From Streptomyces poonensis (GTDB lineage Bacteria; Actinomycetota; Actinomycetes; Streptomycetales; Streptomycetaceae), in the NCBI RefSeq assembly GCF_014650915.1, contig NZ_BMVW01000015.1:124001-188000 (forward strand): 64,000 bases of DNA, read 5' to 3'. Made by a program: the position numbers and the translations under genes. Positions 1 through 7,778 of this stretch are shown here, piece after piece. The notes beneath the pieces were generated by a model. The model had not been told where the DNA came from and searched no databases. It was given only the letters and a program-made list of their open reading frames with translations. Position 1 is the first letter of the stretch, and every line of letters starts with the position of its first letter.

Positions 1-2738
1 GTCTCGTGCGCCTCGCGGGAGATGGAGCCGTACGACATGGCGCCGGTGGAGAACCGCTTGACGATCTCGGAGACCGGCTCGACCTCGTCGATGGAGATCG
101 GCTGACGGCCGTCGACACCGGCCTTGAAGCCGAACAGGCCGCGCAGCGTCATCAGCCGCTCGGACTGCTCGTTCACGCGGTCCGTGTACTGCTTGAAGAT
201 GTCGTAGCGGCCGGAGCGGGTCGAGTGCTGGAGGCGGAAGACCGTCTCCGGGTCGAACAGGTGCGGCTCGCCCTCGCGGCGCCACTGGTACTCGCCGCCG
301 ATCTCCAGCGCGCGGTGCGCGGGAGCGATGCCGGAGGCCGGGTAGGCCTTGGCGTGGCGGGCGGCGACCTCCTGGGCGATGACGTCGATGCCGACGCCAC
401 CGATCTTGGAGGTGGTGCCGTTGAAGTACTTCTCCACGAAGGTCTCGTCCAGGCCGACGGCCTCGAAGACCTGGGCGCCGCGGTAGGAGGCGACGGTGGA
501 GATGCCCATCTTGGACATGACCTTCAGGACGCCCTTGCCGAGGGCGTAGATCAGGTTGCGGATGGCCTGCTCGGGCTCGATGTCCGAGAGGAAGGTGCCC
601 GCGCGGACCAGGTCCTCGACGGACTCCATCGCCAGGTACGGGTTCACCGCGGCGGCGCCGAAGCCGATCAGCAGCGCGACGTGGTGGACCTCGCGGACGT
701 CGCCGGCCTCGACCAGCAGGCCCACGTGGGTGCGCTGCTTGGTGCGGATGAGGTGGTGGTGGACGGCCGCGGTGAGCAGCAGCGACGGGATCGGCGCGTG
801 CTCGGCGTCCGAGTGGCGGTCGGAGAGGACGATCAGCCGGGCGCCGTTGTCGATGGCGGCGTCGGCCTCGGCGCAGATCTCGTCGATGCGCGCGGCGAGG
901 GCGTCGCCGCCGCCGGAGACCCGGTAGAGGCCGGAGAGCGTCGCGGCCTTCATGCCGGGCATGTCGCCGTCGGCGTTGATGTGGATGAGCTTGGCCAGCT
1001 CGTCGTTGTCGATCACCGGGAAGGGCAGGGTGACGCTGCGGCACGACGCGGCGGTCGGCTCCAGGAGGTTGCCCTGCGGGCCCAGCGAGGAGCGCAGCGA
1101 GGTGACGAGCTCCTCGCGGATGGCGTCCAGCGGCGGGTTGGTGACCTGCGCGAAGAGCTGGGTGAAGTAGTCGAAGAGCAGCCGCGGGCGCTCGGACAGG
1201 GCCGCGATCGGCGAGTCCGTGCCCATGGAGCCGATCGGCTCGGCGCCGGCCTTGGCCATCGGCGCGAGGATGATGCGGAGCTCTTCCTCGGTGTAGCCGA
1301 AGGTCTGCTGGCGGCGGGTGACCGAGGCGTGGGTGTGCACGATGTGCTCGCGCTCGGGCAGGTCGGAGAGCTCGATCTCGCCGGCTTCCAGCCACTCCTG
1401 GTAGGGCTGCTCGGCGGCGAGCTGCGCCTTGATCTCGTCGTCCTCGATGATGCGGTGCTCGGCGGTGTCGACGAGGAACATCTTGCCCGGCTGCAGGCGG
1501 CCCTTGCGGACGACCTTGGCGGGGTCGATGTCGAGGACGCCGACCTCGGAGCCGAGGACGACGAGGCCGTCGTCGGTGACCCAGTAGCGGCCGGGGCGCA
1601 GGCCGTTGCGGTCGAGCACGGCGCCGACCTGGGTGCCGTCGGTGAAGGTGACACAGGCCGGGCCGTCCCAGGGCTCCATCATCGTGGAGTGGAACTGGTA
1701 GAAGGCGCGCCGGGCCGGGTCCATGGAGTCGTGGTTCTCCCACGCCTCCGGGATCATCATCAGCACGGAGTGCGGCAGCGAGCGGCCGCCGAGGTGGAGC
1801 AGCTCCAGGACCTCGTCGAAGGAGGCGGAGTCGGAGGCGTCCGGGGTACAGACCGGGAAGATGCGGTCCAGGTTCTCCTGCGTACCGAAGAGGTCCGAGG
1901 CGAGCTGGGACTCACGGGCGCGCATCCAGTTGCGGTTGCCCTTGACCGTGTTGATCTCGCCGTTGTGGGCGACGAAGCGGTACGGGTGGGCGAGCGGCCA
2001 GCTCGGGAAGGTGTTGGTGGAGAACCGGGAGTGCACGAGCGCGATCGCGGAGGCGAAGCGGCGGTCGGACAGGTCCGGGAAGAAGGGCTCCAGCTGACCG
2101 GTGGTGAGCATGCCCTTGTAGACGATCGTCCGCGCGGACAGCGAGGGGAAGTAGACGCCGACCTCGCGCTCGGCGCGCTTGCGCAGCACGAACGCCTTGC
2201 GGTCGAGGTCGATGCCCTGGCTCGCGCCGACGGTGTCGGTGACGAAGATCTGGCGGAAGGCGGGCATCGTGGAGCGCGCGGTGGCACCGAGGAGGTCGGG
2301 GGCGACCGGCACCTCGCGCCAGCCGAGGACGGTGAGGCCCTCCTCGACGGCGATCGTCTCGATCTGTGAGACGGCGTCGGCGGTGCCGTCCTCGGGCAGG
2401 AAGGCGATACCGACGGCGTAACCGCCGGCCTCGGGCAGATCGAATCCGGCCACCTCGCGGAAGAAGGCGTCCGGCACCTGCGAGAGAATGCCGGCACCGT
2501 CACCCGAGTCGGGCTCGGAGCCGGTGGCGCCTCGGTGCTCCAGATTGCGAAGGACCGTCAGCGCCTGCTCGACCAGCGCATGGCTCGCCTCACCGGTGAG
2601 GGTGGCCACAAAGCCGACGCCGCAGGCGTCGCGCTCGTTGCGGGGGTCGTACATACCCTGCGCAGCAGGGCGAGCATCCATGAAGGACCAGTTCTGGCCA
2701 TTCTCGGAGTGCTGGGACGGCTGGCGCGGCGTACGCAT
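1..2738 (-). CDS. gltB: Glutamate synthase large (alpha) subunit, 3' end outside window
   Basis: GltB of NADPH-glutamate synthase (GOGAT) makes two glutamates from glutamine and 2-oxoglutarate. About 912 N-terminal residues are visible; the family has about 1500, so the FMN/Fe-S half and C-terminus lie beyond base 1. The class II amidotransferase domain begins at Cys39 (motif ACGVGF), the Ntn nucleophile exposed after propeptide removal; a conserved HNGEINTVKGNRNWM stretch lies near residue 256. The ATG at 2738 is preceded by GGGAGAG. In-frame Met20 and Met29 are alternative starts, but all would leave a propeptide. The upstream gap holds a GlnR-like site. gltD would be expected beyond the left edge; that is inference. 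Confidence 0.97.
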   Translation of the reverse strand, partial: MRTPRQPSQHSENGQNWSFMDARPAAQGMYDPRNERDACGVGFVATLTGEASHALVEQALTVLRNLEHRGATGSEPDSGDGAGILSQVPDAFFREVAGFDLPEAGGYAVGIAFLPEDGTADAVSQIETIAVEEGLTVLGWREVPVAPDLLGATARSTMPAFRQIFVTDTVGASQGIDLDRKAFVLRKRAEREVGVYFPSLSARTIVYKGMLTTGQLEPFFPDLSDRRFASAIALVHSRFSTNTFPSWPLAHPYRFVAHNGEINTVKGNRNWMRARESQLASDLFGTQENLDRIFPVCTPDASDSASFDEVLELLHLGGRSLPHSVLMMIPEAWENHDSMDPARRAFYQFHSTMMEPWDGPACVTFTDGTQVGAVLDRNGLRPGRYWVTDDGLVVLGSEVGVLDIDPAKVVRKGRLQPGKMFLVDTAEHRIIEDDEIKAQLAAEQPYQEWLEAGEIELSDLPEREHIVHTHASVTRRQQTFGYTEEELRIILAPMAKAGAEPIGSMGTDSPIAALSERPRLLFDYFTQLFAQVTNPPLDAIREELVTSLRSSLGPQGNLLEPTAASCRSVTLPFPVIDNDELAKLIHINADGDMPGMKAATLSGLYRVSGGGDALAARIDEICAEADAAIDNGARLIVLSDRHSDAEHAPIPSLLLTAAVHHHLIRTKQRTHVGLLVEAGDVREVHHVALLIGFGAAAVNPYLAMESVEDLVRAGTFLSDIEPEQAIRNLIYALGKGVLKVMSKMGISTVASYRGAQVFEAVGLDETFVEKYFNGTTSKIGGVGIDVIAQEVAARHAKAYPASGIAPAHRALEIGGEYQWRREGEPHLFDPETVFRLQHSTRSGRYDIFKQYTDRVNEQSERLMTLRGLFGFKAGVDGRQPISIDEVEPVSEIVKRFSTGAMSYGSISREAHE

Positions 2739-2846
2739 CGGCTCTCCCGTCGTCGTCAGTGTGGCTGGATCGCCTCCCAGGCGCACGAAGGGCTCTGGGG
2801 GCGCAGGTGCCGAGGGACGACGCTGGCCCTCTGCGCGGAGTGCAAA

Positions 2847-2862
2847 ATTTCGTGCAGGTTAC
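2847..2862 (-). promoter_or_regulatory. GlnR-like half-site pair upstream of gltB
   Basis: On the minus strand the sequence reads GTAAC-CTGCAC-GAAAT, matching the Streptomyces GlnR a-site/b-site pattern gTnAc-n6-GaAAc with one weak position. It lies about 109 bp upstream of the gltB ATG, within an AT-rich patch. Only one a/b pair is clear, whereas strong GlnR targets usually carry two. Regulation of gltB by GlnR is inference. Confidence 0.4.
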
Positions 2863-3108
2863 ATGATGGAACGATTCTCGGGAACCGAATATTTCGTTTC
2901 ACCATGCGGACGCCGCGGGGTGTGCGGTGCGGGTACCGCACACGGCGGTGGCGGGATGAAAGGGAGCCGACCGGACAGATCCATGTCCGTCGACCCGAGG
3001 GGTGTGCCGGGCTTCGTCGCCCGCCACGGAGGTGCGTCCGGGCGTCGTTGCCCGCAGCGCTTACGGCTCTTTCCCAGCGGTCAACCATTCGAAACCGCCA
3101 AGTAACGA

Positions 3109-3136
3109 CTACTTATACGGTCCCTCGTATAGGTAG
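3109..3136. repeat. 28-bp near-perfect palindrome (operator or terminator)
   Basis: Arms CTACTTATACG and CGTATAGGTAG with a 6-nt centre GTCCCT pair with one mismatch. It starts 13 bases beyond the VIT gene stop and lies about 370 bp upstream of gltB. It is AT-rich compared with the GC-rich hairpins ending other genes here and has no T-run, so it may be a repressor operator rather than a terminator. Confidence 0.5.
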
Positions 3137-3148
3137 CCAGCCGATCCA

Positions 3149-3877
3149 TCATACGGCCGCACCGAACAAGCTGCCCAGGGCGTACGTCACACCCGCCGCG
3201 GCACCACCGAGAGCCAACTGCCGCAGTCCGCTGAACCACCAGCTGCGTGCCGTCACCTTGGCCACCACCGCACCGCAGCCGAAGAGCCCGGCGAGGGCGA
3301 GCAGCACGGCGGGCCACAGCGCGGTCGCGCCGAGGAGATACGGCAGTACGGGCAGCAGGGCACCGAGCGCGAAGGAGCCGAAGGAGGACACGGCGGCCAC
3401 GGTGGGCGAGGGCAGGTCGCCGGGGTCGATGCCCAGTTCCTCTCTCGCGTGGATCTCCAGCGCCTGCTCGGGGTCGCGCGAGAGCTGCCGGGCGACCTCA
3501 CGGGCGAGCTCCGGCTCGACACCGCGGGTCTCGTACAGCGCGGCGAGCTCCCGCTCCTCGTCCTTCGGGTGCTTGCGCAGCTCCCGCCGCTCTATGGCGA
3601 GCTCGGCCTCGACCAGTTCCCGCTGGGAGGCGACGGAGGTGTACTCGCCGGCGGCCATGGAGAAGGCACCGGCGGCGAGCCCGGCGAGGCCCGCGACGAC
3701 GACGGCCTGCTGACTCGTCGAACCGCCCGCGACACCGGTCATCAGGGCGAGGTTGGAGACGAGTCCGTCCATGGCGCCGAAGACGGCGGGGCGCAGCCAG
3801 CCACCGTTGACGTCCCGGTGGGTGTGGTTGTCGCGGTGCGCCTCATGGAGGGGCGCCTCGGTCTCGATGATGGCCAT
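3149..3877 (-). CDS. VIT1/CCC1 family iron/manganese transporter
   Basis: A 242-aa membrane protein of the vacuolar iron transporter family, which moves Fe2+ or Mn2+ across membranes. It has a His-rich N-terminus (several His within the first 20 residues), TM1 near 30-55 with the family motif DGLVSNLALMTGV, TM2 near 58-85 ending in AAGEYTS, a charged cytosolic helical segment near 86-155 rich in Glu (the metal-binding domain of the family), then three more TM segments to the C-terminus. The ATG at 3877 has GGAGG seven bases upstream; a longer frame reading through the iron-box region is rejected. Monocistronic. Substrate and direction (import versus efflux) are not decidable from sequence. 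Confidence 0.9.
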   Translation of the reverse strand: MAIIETEAPLHEAHRDNHTHRDVNGGWLRPAVFGAMDGLVSNLALMTGVAGGSTSQQAVVVAGLAGLAAGAFSMAAGEYTSVASQRELVEAELAIERRELRKHPKDEERELAALYETRGVEPELAREVARQLSRDPEQALEIHAREELGIDPGDLPSPTVAAVSSFGSFALGALLPVLPYLLGATALWPAVLLALAGLFGCGAVVAKVTARSWWFSGLRQLALGGAAAGVTYALGSLFGAAV

Positions 3878-4213
3878 GCGGGGACCTCCGGCACATCCGG
3901 CACTTAGGTTTGCACTGCCTAAGTTTGGACTGATTCCAACTTCCGACAGATTCGAAGATACGCCTCGGGAGGGCCCTCTGCCAGCAAGGAAGGCCATGCT
4001 TACCTGCGGTTTCGCCGCTTCGGGGACGGAAGCGGCCAGGGGGCGACCACCTTCTCGAACACAGGTCCGCGCCGGTGTCGACCGGGTGAATACCGGCGGT
4101 TGCAGGGGGTCCGCGAGGTGCCCGGTATGGCAAAGATCCGGTGGGCCGGTCAACCGCCCCGCGGGAGACCGTTCGTGGGGCGTCGCGGCTCGTCACGCGC
4201 AGAGAGGCACCGT
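3878..4213. other. Divergent promoter region, VIT gene and ADP-ribosylglycohydrolase operon
   Basis: 336 bp between divergent genes. It includes the GGAGG ribosome site and iron-box-like palindrome of the VIT gene at the left, then a short inverted repeat TTGGA...TCCAA (3925-3939). The right half, leading to the ADP-ribosylglycohydrolase operon, shows no promoter I can assign with confidence. No gene seen. Confidence 0.6.
3904..3922. promoter_or_regulatory. Iron-box-like (DmdR/IdeR-type) palindrome
   Basis: TTAGGTTTGCACTGCCTAA is a 19-bp site with the TTAGG...CCTAA ends of DtxR/IdeR/DmdR iron boxes; the dyad extends one base pair pair further (ACTTAGG/CCTAAGT, 3902-3924). It sits 27 bp upstream of the VIT start codon, overlapping the probable promoter or 5' leader. 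About 13 of 19 positions agree with the usual Streptomyces DmdR1 consensus; the centre diverges. Control by iron and DmdR is inference. Confidence 0.55.
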
Positions 4214-5356
4214 ATGTCTTCCATCGCCCCCACTCCCCCGCTCCCGGCGTCCGCCCCGCTCCCGGTCCCTCTCCCGGCCCCCCTCCCGAGACCTTCCCCG
4301 GTCCGGCGCCCCGCCCCTCCACCGGCGCCCGAGGACGCCGCCGGGCTCCGCGAGCGGGCGCGCGGTGCGCTGCTCGGGCTCGCGGTCGGGGACGCGCTGG
4401 GCGCACCCGCCGAGAACATGAAACCGTCACAGATCCGCGCCCGCTGGGGCCGGATCACGGGCTTCGTCGCGGAGCACCCGTGCGGTACGGACGACACGGA
4501 GTACGCGATCTTCTCGGGTCTGCTGCTGGCCCGGCACGGCTCCGCGCTCACCGTCGCCCATGTCGAGGCGGCCTGGCACCAGTGGATCGCGGACCGCGAC
4601 GAGGGCGCGTTCCGGGGCGCGGGGTTCAGCGAGCGCGGCACGCTGGAGAACCTGCGCCGGGGCCTGGCGGCGCCCATCTCCGCCCAGCACCGGCACGCGT
4701 GGAGCGACGGACTGGCCATGAGAGCGGCGCCGTTCGGGGTGTTCGCGGCGGGCCGTCCGGCGGAGGCGGCCCGGCTGGTGGCCGTCGACGGCACGGTGAG
4801 CCACGAGGGCGAGGGCATCTACGGCGGGCAGGCGGTGGCGGCGGGCGTGGCCGCGGCGATGGTGGGCGCCCCGACGGCCGCCGTGGTCGACGCGGCCCTG
4901 GCGGTCGTCCCGGACGACTCGTGGACGGCCCGCTCGCTGCGCCGCGCCGTGGCCGTCGCCCACCGCGGCGAACGCGCGGTCCGCTCCGCCGTGGTGATCG
5001 GCGGCTATCCCTGGACGGACCTCGCCCCGGAGGCCGTGGCGCTGGCCTTCGGCGCGTACGCGGCCGCCGACGGCGACTTCGCGAGTGCGGTGCTCGCGGC
5101 GGTGAACATGGGCCGCGACGCGGACACGACGGCGGCCGTCGCGGGCGCCCTGGCCGGCGCCACCCGGGGCGCCGCGTCGATCCCGCCGGAGTGGGCCTCG
5201 GCCATCGGGCCGGCCCGGGGCACCTGTCTGCCCTCGATGGCGGGCCACCACGTCCTGGACGTCGCGGAACTGCTCACTCCGGAGGAGACCGCCAAGTGGG
5301 CCCCGGCTCCGGACACGTACGTCCTGGCCGGGAACGCCGAAGAGGTGCAGCCATGA
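4214..5356 (+). CDS. ADP-ribosylglycohydrolase family protein, paralogue 1
   Basis: A 380-aa DraG/ARH-fold protein. The family uses a dinuclear Mg2+ (or Mn2+) site to cleave N- or O-glycosidic bonds of ADP-ribose adducts, though members acting on other ribosides are known. The metal ligands are intact: T92-D93-D94 in CGTDDTEYAIF and D302/D304 in the C-terminal GRDADTTAAVAGAL motif; GLAVGDALG is at 55-63. Residues 5-40 are a Pro/Ala-rich, probably disordered leader. The ATG at 4214 follows AGAGAGG. First gene of a six-gene plus-strand operon; its TGA overlaps the next ATG (ATGA). The natural substrate is unknown. Confidence 0.88.
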   Translation: MSSIAPTPPLPASAPLPVPLPAPLPRPSPVRRPAPPPAPEDAAGLRERARGALLGLAVGDALGAPAENMKPSQIRARWGRITGFVAEHPCGTDDTEYAIFSGLLLARHGSALTVAHVEAAWHQWIADRDEGAFRGAGFSERGTLENLRRGLAAPISAQHRHAWSDGLAMRAAPFGVFAAGRPAEAARLVAVDGTVSHEGEGIYGGQAVAAGVAAAMVGAPTAAVVDAALAVVPDDSWTARSLRRAVAVAHRGERAVRSAVVIGGYPWTDLAPEAVALAFGAYAAADGDFASAVLAAVNMGRDADTTAAVAGALAGATRGAASIPPEWASAIGPARGTCLPSMAGHHVLDVAELLTPEETAKWAPAPDTYVLAGNAEEVQP

Positions 5357-6534
5357 GGGCGGCGAGGGCGGCGGGCGGCGTCCCGGCGCCCGCCGGCAGC
5401 GCGCTGTCCGCCCGCCGCGTCGAAGGTCTGCTCCTCGGCCTCGCCGCCGGGGACGCCGCCGGCTGGCCCGCCGCCCGGCACCGGGCCGCCCGGATGCCGG
5501 AGTGGACCCGGCGCCTCACCCGCGAACTGGACACGTTCGCCGAGCAGAACGCCACCACCACCCTGCCCGTCCCCATCGCCCTCAACCAGCCGCCGGAGCC
5601 GCTCCGGCTCGGGCCGTCCGACGACGCGGAGTGGGCGGCGTTCACGGCGGAGGCCCTGCTGCGGGCCGCGGACGACGACCCGCACGGCGGCGCGCACGAC
5701 GGCACCTCCAGGGAGCGCCGTATCCGGGAGGCCATCGACTCGGCCTGGCACGCCCTGGCGGGCGAGGTCGCCGCGGCCGCCGAGCGGGCCCCGGAGGTGG
5801 AGTCGGCCGTGCTGCCGCTGCGCGCCCGTATCTCCGTACGGGCCGGACTCGGCAACCTCGCCGCCGGGCTGCGCCCGCCCGCCACCGGCCACGACAACCC
5901 GCACTACTTCGACGACGCGGCGTGCGGACGGGCCTGTGTGCTCGCCGTCGCGCACCCCGGCGATCCGGAACGCGCGGCCGAACTGGCCGAGTTCGACGCC
6001 CGCTACACCCAGGACGGCGACGGCGTGCACGGCGCCCGCGCCATGGCCGCCGCCCTCGCGCTGGCACTCGCCGGCGCGGACGTCGACAGCTGCGCGGCCG
6101 CCGCGCTCGCCGAGCTGCCCGAGGAAACGGAGATCGGCCGCAACGCCCGGCACGCGCTGGCCCTCGCCCGCGCCCACGGGAGTGCCGCCGGCGGAGGGGG
6201 CGGCACCTTCGCTCTCGTACCGCTGCTGGAGCACCAGATCGTCGACCACGTCTACAGCTACGGCATCGCGGCCGCGGAGACCGTCCCCGTGGCGCTCGCC
6301 CTGGCCACCGCCGCCCGCGGCCGGATCGCCGAGGCGGTGCCCGCCGCCGCCTGCCTGTCCCGCGTCGCCGACTCCGCCCCGGCCCTCGCCGGCGCCCTGA
6401 CCGGCGCGCTCGGCGGGGGCGCCGCCGTTCCCGCGGCCTGGCGGGACGCCTGCCGTGCCCTCTCCGGCTGCGCGCTCCCCCGCCTCACCGGCACGGACCT
6501 CGTACACCTCGCCGAACTGCTGGCAGCGGCATAA
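5353..6534 (+). CDS. ADP-ribosylglycohydrolase family protein, paralogue 2 (degenerate metal site)
   Basis: A 393-aa member of the same fold (GLLLGLAAGDAAG near the N-terminus) but with eroded metal-binding motifs. The TDDT position reads S89-D90-D91-A, and the C-terminal GRDADTT motif reads RVADSAP, so the first of the two C-terminal Asp ligands is Val338 while D340 and S341 remain. This suggests a non-catalytic, regulatory or altered-activity partner of its neighbours. Starts at an ATGA overlap with paralogue 1. Very Ala-rich. Confidence 0.83.
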   Translation: MRAARAAGGVPAPAGSALSARRVEGLLLGLAAGDAAGWPAARHRAARMPEWTRRLTRELDTFAEQNATTTLPVPIALNQPPEPLRLGPSDDAEWAAFTAEALLRAADDDPHGGAHDGTSRERRIREAIDSAWHALAGEVAAAAERAPEVESAVLPLRARISVRAGLGNLAAGLRPPATGHDNPHYFDDAACGRACVLAVAHPGDPERAAELAEFDARYTQDGDGVHGARAMAAALALALAGADVDSCAAAALAELPEETEIGRNARHALALARAHGSAAGGGGGTFALVPLLEHQIVDHVYSYGIAAAETVPVALALATAARGRIAEAVPAAACLSRVADSAPALAGALTGALGGGAAVPAAWRDACRALSGCALPRLTGTDLVHLAELLAAA

Positions 6535-6563
6535 CTGCCCGCCCCAGGTGAATGATTCGGGAC

Positions 6564-7778
6564 ATGACTGACACTCTGGAAACTCCGGAAGATCCACAGG
6601 ATTCGCGGTATGTACGAGATGTGCAGGACCCGGAAGGAATGCCCACGCTGGCGGAACGGATCACCGGCGCCCTGGTCGGCGCCGCCGTCGGGGACGCGCT
6701 CGGCGGCCCCGTCGAGGGGTACTCCCCCGAGCAGATCACCGAGCGCCACGGCGGCCGGATCACCGGAGTCGTCGGCCCCTGGCACGGCGACGACTGGCGC
6801 ACCGCCCGCCCCCTCGCCCCGTACCACAAGGGCGACGGCCACGTCACCGACGACACCCTCATGACCCACGCGCTGGTCCGCGTGTACGCCACGGTCCGCG
6901 ACCACCTCGACGCGTACGCCGTCGCCGAGCACCTGGTCCCCGACCTGATGACGACCCCGCGCTGGATCCCCGAACTGGAGGCGGAGGCACTGCCGCTGCA
7001 GCGGGTCTTCCTCGCCGAGAAGTGGCTGGTGGCGCGGCTCCACTACGGCCACGTCGATCCCCGCGAGGCGGGCGTCGGCAACATCGTCAACTGCGGTGCC
7101 GCGATGTACATGGCACCGGTCGGCCTGGTCAACGCGGCGAACCCGGCGGGTGCCTACGCGGAGGCCCTCGATCTCGCGGGTGCCCATCAGTCGTCGTACG
7201 GCAGGGAGGCGGCCGGTGTGTTCGCGGCGGCCGTGGCGGCGGCGTGCGTGCCGGGGGCGACCCCGGACTCGGTGGTCGCGGCCTGTCTGTCCCTCGCCAA
7301 GGACGGGACGCGCGCGGCGATCGAATCAGTCTGCGAGACGGCCGCCCGCTTCACCGACTTCGAGTCGGCGCTGCGGCCGCTGCGCGAGGCGGTGGCCCCG
7401 TACGACACGGTGGGCGCCGACTACCGCGCCCCGTCGCTGGGTGCCCGCCGCCCCTCCCGGCTGCACGCGATCGAGGAGCTGCCCGTCGCGCTCGGCATGC
7501 TGGTGGTGGCGGGCGGCGACCACCGGCACGCCGTGCTCGGCGCGGTGAACTACGGGCGCGACTGCGACTCCGTCGCCACCATGGCGGGCGCCCTCGCGGG
7601 CGCGCTCGGGTCGGAGGTCCCGTCCGGGTGGGCGAAGCAGGTCGCGGAGGCGAGCCGGCTCGACCTGCACGCCCCGGGTACGGTCCTCGCCGAGGTGGCC
7701 CGCGAGATCTTCGCCCGGGACGTGCTCCGCCGCAGGGCCCACGAGTCGGCCTTCACGACGCTGGCGGGGCTCCGGTGA
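6564..7778 (+). CDS. ADP-ribosylglycohydrolase family protein, paralogue 3
   Basis: A 404-aa DraG/ARH-fold protein with a complete metal site: T95-D96-D97-T in GHVTDDTLMTHAL and D333-C-D335-S in NYGRDCDSVATMAGAL; GAAVGDALGGPVEG is near residue 40. The start is uncertain: an ATG at 6552 has AGGTG almost touching it, while the ATG at 6564 (MTDTLETPEDP) is better spaced and chosen here. Only 29 bp separate it from paralogue 2, and its stop overlaps the next start (GTGA). The long insert between the motifs resembles the subfamily that includes crystallin-J-like and hydrolase-only bacterial members. Confidence 0.87.
   Translation: MTDTLETPEDPQDSRYVRDVQDPEGMPTLAERITGALVGAAVGDALGGPVEGYSPEQITERHGGRITGVVGPWHGDDWRTARPLAPYHKGDGHVTDDTLMTHALVRVYATVRDHLDAYAVAEHLVPDLMTTPRWIPELEAEALPLQRVFLAEKWLVARLHYGHVDPREAGVGNIVNCGAAMYMAPVGLVNAANPAGAYAEALDLAGAHQSSYGREAAGVFAAAVAAACVPGATPDSVVAACLSLAKDGTRAAIESVCETAARFTDFESALRPLREAVAPYDTVGADYRAPSLGARRPSRLHAIEELPVALGMLVVAGGDHRHAVLGAVNYGRDCDSVATMAGALAGALGSEVPSGWAKQVAEASRLDLHAPGTVLAEVAREIFARDVLRRRAHESAFTTLAGLR

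Larger units (their letters stand above)
2739..3148. other. Intergenic region between VIT gene and gltB
   Basis: 410 bp without a convincing gene. It is more AT-rich than its surroundings around 2841-2905, as expected for the gltB promoter. It contains a GlnR-like box (2847-2862) and a 28-bp palindrome (3109-3136). Open frames here lack a ribosome site and typical Streptomyces codon bias. Confidence 0.7.

Noticed and set aside
6..2369. 787-residue open frame antisense to gltB
   Set aside because: Composition is Gly/Asp/Val/Arg/Leu-rich as expected from reading GC-biased codons backwards; no ribosome site, no domain, and the opposite strand encodes clear GltB motifs.
2756..3105. Short frames on both strands between gltB and the VIT gene
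   Set aside because: Codon use lacks third-position G/C bias, no ribosome sites, and the region carries the gltB promoter.
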